From the NCBI RefSeq assembly GCF_030272615.1, contig NC_081413.1, forward strand, positions 564,388,010 through 564,452,009: 64,000 bases of DNA, read 5' to 3'. Below, one piece after another: positions 56,744 to 64,000 of this stretch. Made by a program: the position numbers and the translations under genes. Origin of the DNA: Cryptomeria japonica. Taxonomy: Eukaryota; Streptophyta; Pinopsida; Cupressales; Cupressaceae. The notes below the pieces were generated by a model. It was not told the origin of the DNA. It saw only the letters and a program-made list of their open reading frames with translations, and searched no databases. The first letter of the stretch is position 1, and each line of letters starts with the position of its first letter.

Positions 56744-58997
56744 CCATCTACAAGGCTCAGCCATGGATGAAGAGATGAGAAGAGTGATAATGAGGTTCTT
56801 CAAGGCTAGGAAATATTTTGACTATAGAGGTATGAAGAACAAGCTTACGAGAATTTATACTCATGTTCACTGGGTAGAGGATATTTGGATTGATTTTAGA
56901 ATAGAAGAGGATAGTAGAAGGCTCAACTACTTTTGCCTTATTGGTGATCAAATTGAGAACCTACATCTTATTGATATTCCTGAGGATCTTGAAGATGATG
57001 GAGATGTTCTTGATGCTATGTATGAAAATAATAAGGTTGCAGATTCACCCTTACCTCTTATTCAATGGTCCCAAAAAGAAAATACTTCAATAAGGACCAC
57101 ATTTTAGAGTATCCTTTTCAATACCAATGTCTACCTAATATAGAAGGGAATTCAGTTAAAACCTTTTCAAACTGGATCAAATGATGATATTGCAGGACCA
57201 ATTGGGAAAACTTTAGAATTGATAACTAAGAATAGTAAAGATCCAACAACTCCAAAGGCCTCTATGTTAAAATTAACAGTTGGAAAAGATAAGGATAAGA
57301 GTCAAGAAGAATCCTCGACCTAGGATACTCAAACATAGGATGAGGCTAAAGAAGAGTTATTTGATGAAGAGCTTCAACAACAACAATAAGAAGATTTAGA
57401 AAAGGAACAAGAGGAAGAGTATGATGAGGAGGGATTACCAAAAATCCCTAGTACTTCCCAGTCTAAAGGGACACGAGAAATATTTCATCCTTCATCTCAT
57501 GATGTTTTAGGTACAATTCCTCTTTTAGTGCCATTTTATAATCATGTTCCTTTTGGTTCTACCATTTAATGTGCATCTAAAACTCCTAGTGTAGTGATTC
57601 ACACCATCCCTTCCACAACAACTAGTGAGTCAACTCTAGATATCCCAAAAGATAACATTTTGAATGTTTTCCTTCCTAATTTTTCTAAAGTGACTTCTTC
57701 TATGTTAGAAGATTTTGATAAGTTCATGTCAGAAACCGATCTTCCTCCCAAGGTTTCAGTTGTTGAGAATCCACCTATAATAGTCACTACCACTCCTCTT
57801 ATTATAACCACAAACATATAGAATTAGGAGCTTGCATCTCAAGTATTGACCACATGAGTAGTAGATGATACACCTTTGCCACCCTGGTTAGTTTATAATA
57901 CTCCTAAGAGAAAAAAAGCAAGCCATCTTCCTAGATGAATTCAACTTTAGCTAGTTAGTTCTTGTTAAACCCAAGGGTAAAAATAAAGCCAAAACTTTAT
58001 CTAGGTTAAAGGTGGATATGTCAAAGAACAAGTATGTTGAAATGACGATTCCTCCTCCTGATACAGATATAGACAAGATTCAACCCACATATTATGTTAT
58101 TAAGAGGATTGATTTGGGTAATAAAAATCATGAAGGAACAGTAGAAGATGCTCAATCTTCTTTTAGTAATCTTGTGGCAAGGTATAATGAGGAAAAGGTT
58201 AAGAAGGATAAACTGAAGAAATAGGTGGAACAACTCACCAATGTGCTAATGAAGATAACAAATTCCTTAGAGATAATTTAGTCAGTCACCTCATTAGTTG
58301 ATGAACAGATCATCAAGCACACCGAGCAGATCAACTCATAAGGAAGAATAGTTGGTGAGTGGATGGATAGGATACTTAGTCAAGGAACAATCTCATAAGT
58401 TTTGCAATTATCTTAATCAATAATCTAGAGGGTGTTAAGAGTGAGATAGATAAAATATTGGATCTATTCTCACATGAGTTAGAGATACAAGAGAAGGACT
58501 TCAACTCATGGTTGAAGCCAGAATATTTTCAATTAGATGTTCTGGTTGATATCAGAGTGCTTCCTTCAAGGGATATGTACATTGAACAAAGAGAAGCACT
58601 AGAACACCAAATGAAAACCTTGGAAATTCTTATCAAGGATATGAGAAATGCCCAAAGGGAATGTAATTACAAAGGAAAGGAGATAATTGAAATGATATCA
58701 ACACTTCCTTGTACATTCCTTGATGAGAACCAAAAACCTCTTCATGAAGATGTTATTATCAAAGAATTTAGTTTGCTCATTGAAGAAGAGGTAGACAAAG
58801 AATTTTTCTCCATATCTTCCATTGATAAGTTAATACACAATCAAGTTAATTTGGATGAGTTGGATTCTCTTCTAAAAAAGCACAGAAAGTGTTATGTGAG
58901 CCTTGAAGATTCAATCACTTGGGCCAAAGTTATCACAAGCCATACCAAGAGACCTGTTGAAGAATGGATGAAGATTGCTCTTCAAAAGTTTGAATAA
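56744..58997 (+). pseudogene. Unknown long reading frame, second part
   Basis: The frame resumes at the codon after the insertion and then shifts. Open parts are 56703-57107 (FFKARKYFDYRGMKNKL, then acidic EDLEDDGD), an acidic/Ser-Pro-rich middle to about 57820, a Lys-rich segment near 58012-58224, and a 179-codon stretch at 58458-58997 with heptad-like Leu/Ile spacing suggesting a coiled coil. Stops separate them. No family recognised. Confidence 0.45.
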
Positions 58998-58999
58998 TT

Positions 59000-60200
<1,201 letters not shown>

Positions 60201-60210
60201 TAATGAATAT

Positions 60211-60594
60211 TTGGGTGGCAACATATGCTACATAGTCAATTCTGTTGTAGCCTCCATGTTTGTTGCAATGCCTCTAGTTGTTGGTGAGTCAAAGAATATG
60301 GTGGATATAATGGTAGAAAAGTTGGCATGGAAGAGGTGGTGTGATGGTTTGAAGGGATACCTATTTCATGCCATCCTTGGGCAAGGCATAATTCCTAATA
60401 GTTGGATGCAACCAAAGTTGGGTAAGGAAGATGATGACATGTTACAATTTTTTGTAGTGTGGGGTGTCGGGATGGACGTCCAAGCAAGATGCAACCATGA
60501 TATGACCGACATAAACTTCTTGAAAGACTGTGTGGAAGGGGTGGAAGTTAGTGATAGTCATTGGGCCTACACCTTGGCGGAGGATGCAAATTAG
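60211..60594 (+). CDS. Short ORF, 127 codons, unknown
   Basis: Reads MGGNICYIVNSVVASMF to the stop after LAEDAN. It has a hydrophobic start and a mixed, protein-like composition (WMQPKLGKEDDDMLQFF). No domain recognised. It may be a fragment of a repeat. Confidence 0.25.
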   Translation: MGGNICYIVNSVVASMFVAMPLVVGESKNMVDIMVEKLAWKRWCDGLKGYLFHAILGQGIIPNSWMQPKLGKEDDDMLQFFVVWGVGMDVQARCNHDMTDINFLKDCVEGVEVSDSHWAYTLAEDAN

Positions 60595-60599
60595 GATGA

Positions 60600-61000
60600 C
60601 AATGTTACAACTGGAAATGAGGCTAATTAAAAGTGGCTGAGTGCTAACTTGGATAGGCCTACCTTTTAGGCTACAAAGGTGATATATGTTTTTTTGATTT
60701 TTGGTAATGTAGTCTAGTAGGACATGCCGAGGCATTGTTGTATAACTAGCTCTAGAATAAATGGTTAGGGGTGGATTGGTGAAACTTTATGAATTATATA
60801 GTATCGTACCATATATATGTAATATGAGAAGGATACTACTTCAATAGAAATAACCATTTTGAGTAGGGCTCAGTTGGGGTTGGGGTGTAGGTGTAGTAGT
60901 GTTGGAATATGCCCAAAGTGGGCCTACTACAAATGTAATATTTTATGACATCAATATATAGGTGTGACCTTGGAAGTGACATATTAATCTATCAAAAAGA
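60600..61000. other. Nothing recognised
   Basis: Non-coding. No repeat boundary found. Confidence 0.4.
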
Positions 61001-61004
61001 AATC

Positions 61005-61720
61005 CAAGAGACACTCTTCACAAATTGAATAAAAATTCTTGAAAGCATTAGATTGGTGACCATTAATAGTAATGCAAGAGGAGGCATCAACATTGACCAT
61101 TTGACCAAAATGCAAAAATTAAGAAATAAATCCTAATACTTGGAACATAGCAAGGATGAAAGGCTACTTAAGGTGATCATAGGCTCTAGCAAAATCAATC
61201 TTGATGAAATTAGCTCATTGAGGATGTCAACCCTATTCCATTCCTTCCATATAGAAATAATATTCTTAAGAATGTACCTAGATTTGAATAAACCATTTTT
61301 CTCAAGATGAACAATCAAAGGGAGCATGCAACATAGCTCAAGAAAAAGAGCTTTAGAAATGATTTTATAGGAGATATTGAGTAGAGTAATTAATCTCCAA
61401 TTATAAATACCTTTGAGATCTTTATACTTATAAATGAATTTGACATTTTATTTGTTGATATTATCTCCTAAAGAATTTTAATGATAAGGTTGAATACAAA
61501 CTTTTTGAAGATCCTTACAAACCAAATCCCATAAGATTTTGTAGACTTTGCATGGAATACCATCACTTCCTGTAGATTTATCATTAGCCATGTCCAAAAA
61601 ATAGCTTCGTAGAAATCCCCTAGAGTAAGGAACAACTCACAAAAATCTCCACAAGAGTGTATAACTTGACAAGGGACCAAACTCAAACATAGTTGCAAAG
61701 TAGTGAATCAAATTTAGGAG
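61005..61720 (-). pseudogene. LINE reverse transcriptase relic
   Basis: Minus-strand reading gives L1-type RT blocks in order: NDKSTGSDGIPCKVYK, LQKVCIQPYH, NWRLITLLNISYKIISKA, KNGLFKSRYILKNI, then after a frameshift FIKIDFARAYDHL (motif A with catalytic D), and QVLGFIS...DASSCITINGHQS beyond. The YADD part is not present. Many stops, so it is dead. Confidence 0.85.
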
Positions 61721-63350
61721 AATCCTACATAGTTTTGAAAACTTATTCACAATGGCACCCAAAGGCATGAGTGATAGTAGGAAGCTTCATGAAAGGATAT
61801 TGTCATTCCTTGATTTTTGGTAGCATAGGAAATGTAACAAGCACCTAGGGAAGAGTATTGAAACTACGTAGTTGAATCATTAGATGGCTATAAGGGTCCA
61901 TCCCTCACTAGACTCAAGACATCAATCAAATTGGTCCACCTCCAATGGTATGCAAGAAATAGGTAGTTTCCATATATTTATGTTGACTATAATCTCTCGA
62001 TAATAAATTCTCTATGCAACACAAATGGTCCACTCCTTACCCTTGAGACAACAATCAAATTGATGCATCAAATAAAATAATTGCAAATATTCTCAAGAAA
62101 ATCATCATCAACACTATATCCACACCTTCATTCCTCCTTCCAATGCTTGTCCAAACATAAATTGATGGGAACTTACACAATTTTGTTTTTATTTATCTAA
62201 ATAGTCACTGAACATAGAAAATAATAGGGCAACAAATAAATTAATTGATGTTTTTCTACATTGGTGATTTTCACTTGTGATAGAGAGAAGCCCTCAATCC
62301 TCTTAGGCCCTTATGCTAAGGAAAATTTGGTTGTGAGCTCCAATATTTCTATGTGGAAGACTAGAAAAAGAAAGTTCAAGCTTGTCACCTATGAAGCATA
62401 GCCATTCAATATGAGGTTGTATGCACCAAATCTACCATTAATGCACCCTAGTAAATTAGTTTTTCTAATTTTTATTAATTTCTCCATTTTTGAGGTCATT
62501 GGATGTTGTGTAAGTCGATTTTCAAACTTTTCTACAAGATGATATTTTTAGGCCATTTTTTATGACTACTATAGAGTTGCATATAGGTTCAATAAACAAA
62601 GATACAATCTTCAATCTCACACTTTATTTTGGATAACTTAAAATGAACCATTCACACTTTAATTTGGTGCTCATTAATTGAAATTGTTTGTTGTGTATTT
62701 TATTCATATTATAATAAGTCGTGGCAATTGATCATTTATGCTCTTTCCTTGTTCCACAAGGTGAGATAAAAAATTAAATGCAACTTAAGCTATACCACTT
62801 CATGCACCAAGGAAAATATATGTATAATCTCCCCCATGTTGCAAGATGATCCTAAGTGTTACATCCTTCTTTCATGAAATTTTTCATATTTTCCTAAATT
62901 GCATAATTAGAGACATGATGATGTTAATTGAAGTTATTGGAAACTGTTGGTGTGATTAATTTATTTCACTTATCTCTAGGATATAATTACACTTTACGTA
63001 AGCTTACTTAGGGTATTGCATAGGATTAGTTGAAACATTTCTACTTGTGTAGGGGAAAAAGTGAGACTTATGGAAACCCTAATCCTACTTTCATACACAC
63101 TTATAGAATATGAAAGAGCCTAGGAAGGTAACACACTTCGACTACTTCTTTTGAGGAAGAGAGAGTCAAGGATAACCTCTTAGGGTTTCTATTCCTTTTC
63201 TACAAATGAGAGAGAGGAATGATTCAAAATGCAATTTACCCTAAAGTGCAAGTAAGGAAACAAACCCTAATCTAGAAATGCAAAATAGAAAACAACTGAT
63301 ATACTGCTAAAAAGTATAGATTAGGAAGAAAAATCAGAGGTGCACCTATG
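61721..63350. other. AT-rich DNA, no gene recognised
   Basis: Only short broken frames. 'aaccctaat' phrases near 63075-63270 hint at an LTR. Confidence 0.4.
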
Positions 63351-64000
63351 TCTAAAATTTGAGCCAAAATTTCTTGGATCAAGGTGCCATGCCATTGTCC
63401 CGATTCTGCAAGTCTGAAGCTGCAACTAACAGGATGGGATCTGTGTACTGCAAATTGTTGCACTACCAAATCTTGCTAAAAATAGTTAGGACTAGGGCAC
63501 CATGCCCCTGTCTTGGGCAAGACCAGGGCGCCAAGCCCCTGTCCTAGGGGTTTTTACTGAGATCTAAACCCTAGGACAACCTCTGTGTGCTCTGTCGGTC
63601 CTGAAACTTCCAGCGACCCTCGAATCTGAACCTATACCTGTAGCTGAAAAATAGGGTTTTAGGTGGCTATATAGGGTTTTGCCTTAGTCAAACCCCTATT
63701 TTGGTGATTTCCACCTCCACAAATAGCCAATAATATACTGAAAATGTGTGTTCTAGAACCTTGTGTGTGTGCAAGATCCTAAAATGAAAGCAAACAATCT
63801 AGAGCAACCCTAAAGAGTAAACCCTAATTGCTTTTAATTGATAAAGTAAATGCTCTAAATCCACGACGCAAAGTGATCTAAAGCATGAATACAAATAAAA
63901 ATTAATCCCATATAAAGACATGAAAACAACATGAAACCATACCCAACCCCAAGGGAGAGGTACAAGTCAATCTTCAGTCGGTGATCTCCTATTATTCTCC
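63350..64000. repeat. LTR-like DNA with GGCACCATGCCCCTGTC repeats
   Basis: Three variants of AGGGCRCCATGCCCCTGTC at about 63379, 63490 and 63521, each partly palindromic (GGGCGCC/GGGGC). The boundary was not found and it runs off the window. Confidence 0.4.

Overview
This is a window of plant nuclear DNA from a large, repeat-packed genome. It has one recognisable spliced host gene, a 6.1 kb first intron, nested LTR retrotransposons, LINE debris, a SINE, a TRIM and terminal-inverted-repeat elements. Very low gene density, very long LTRs and a long intron suggest a gymnosperm (conifer-like) genome. That is inference; a large angiosperm or other plant genome is not excluded. No bacterial, organellar or rRNA features were seen.

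Layout. 1-6.4 kb: an old Ty1-copia remnant (LTR ends at 453 and 5470, PBS at 456, PPT at 4886). It holds an intact 334 bp TRIM at 1407-1740 whose two LTRs each carry a tRNA-like sequence. A LINE ORF1 relic follows (5.69-6.37 kb). 6.5-7.5 kb: a 997 bp hAT-like non-autonomous element. 8.6-15.3 kb, minus strand: the first three coding exons of a CWC27/CYP57-type spliceosomal cyclophilin. Its first intron contains a 3.16 kb solo LTR (10028-13185) with six regularly spaced hairpins. 16.3-21.9 kb, minus strand: a complete LTR element with gag, zinc knuckles and a damaged protease but no reverse transcriptase.

24.0-43.6 kb: a complete, decayed Ty3-gypsy chromovirus flanked by AATTA. A solo copia LTR splits its protease. 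A copia element splits its RT. That copia's 5' LTR is split by a 4.7 kb foldback-like TIR element filled with about 3.1 kb of AT-rich palindromic repeats. A tRNA-derived SINE sits in the gypsy 3' LTR. 45.4-46.5 kb: a LINE RNase H relic. 46.5-59 kb: a hairpin-array repeat followed by a long decayed reading frame of unknown family, split by a putative giant solo LTR (itself holding a LINE relic) and by a 1.2 kb solo copia LTR. 59-64 kb: a (TA)n tract, a minus-strand LINE RT relic and LTR-like DNA.

Only the cyclophilin looks like a host gene. Six nested or isolated insertions have matching target-site duplications found by reading the flanks, so their boundaries are well supported. A recurring theme is short palindromic units in arrays inside unrelated repeats (10.6, 17.4, 17.9, 25.6/43.4, 31-34, 46.5 and 51.7 kb). 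The best candidates for something undescribed are the tRNA-carrying TRIM and the foldback element with its palindrome array.
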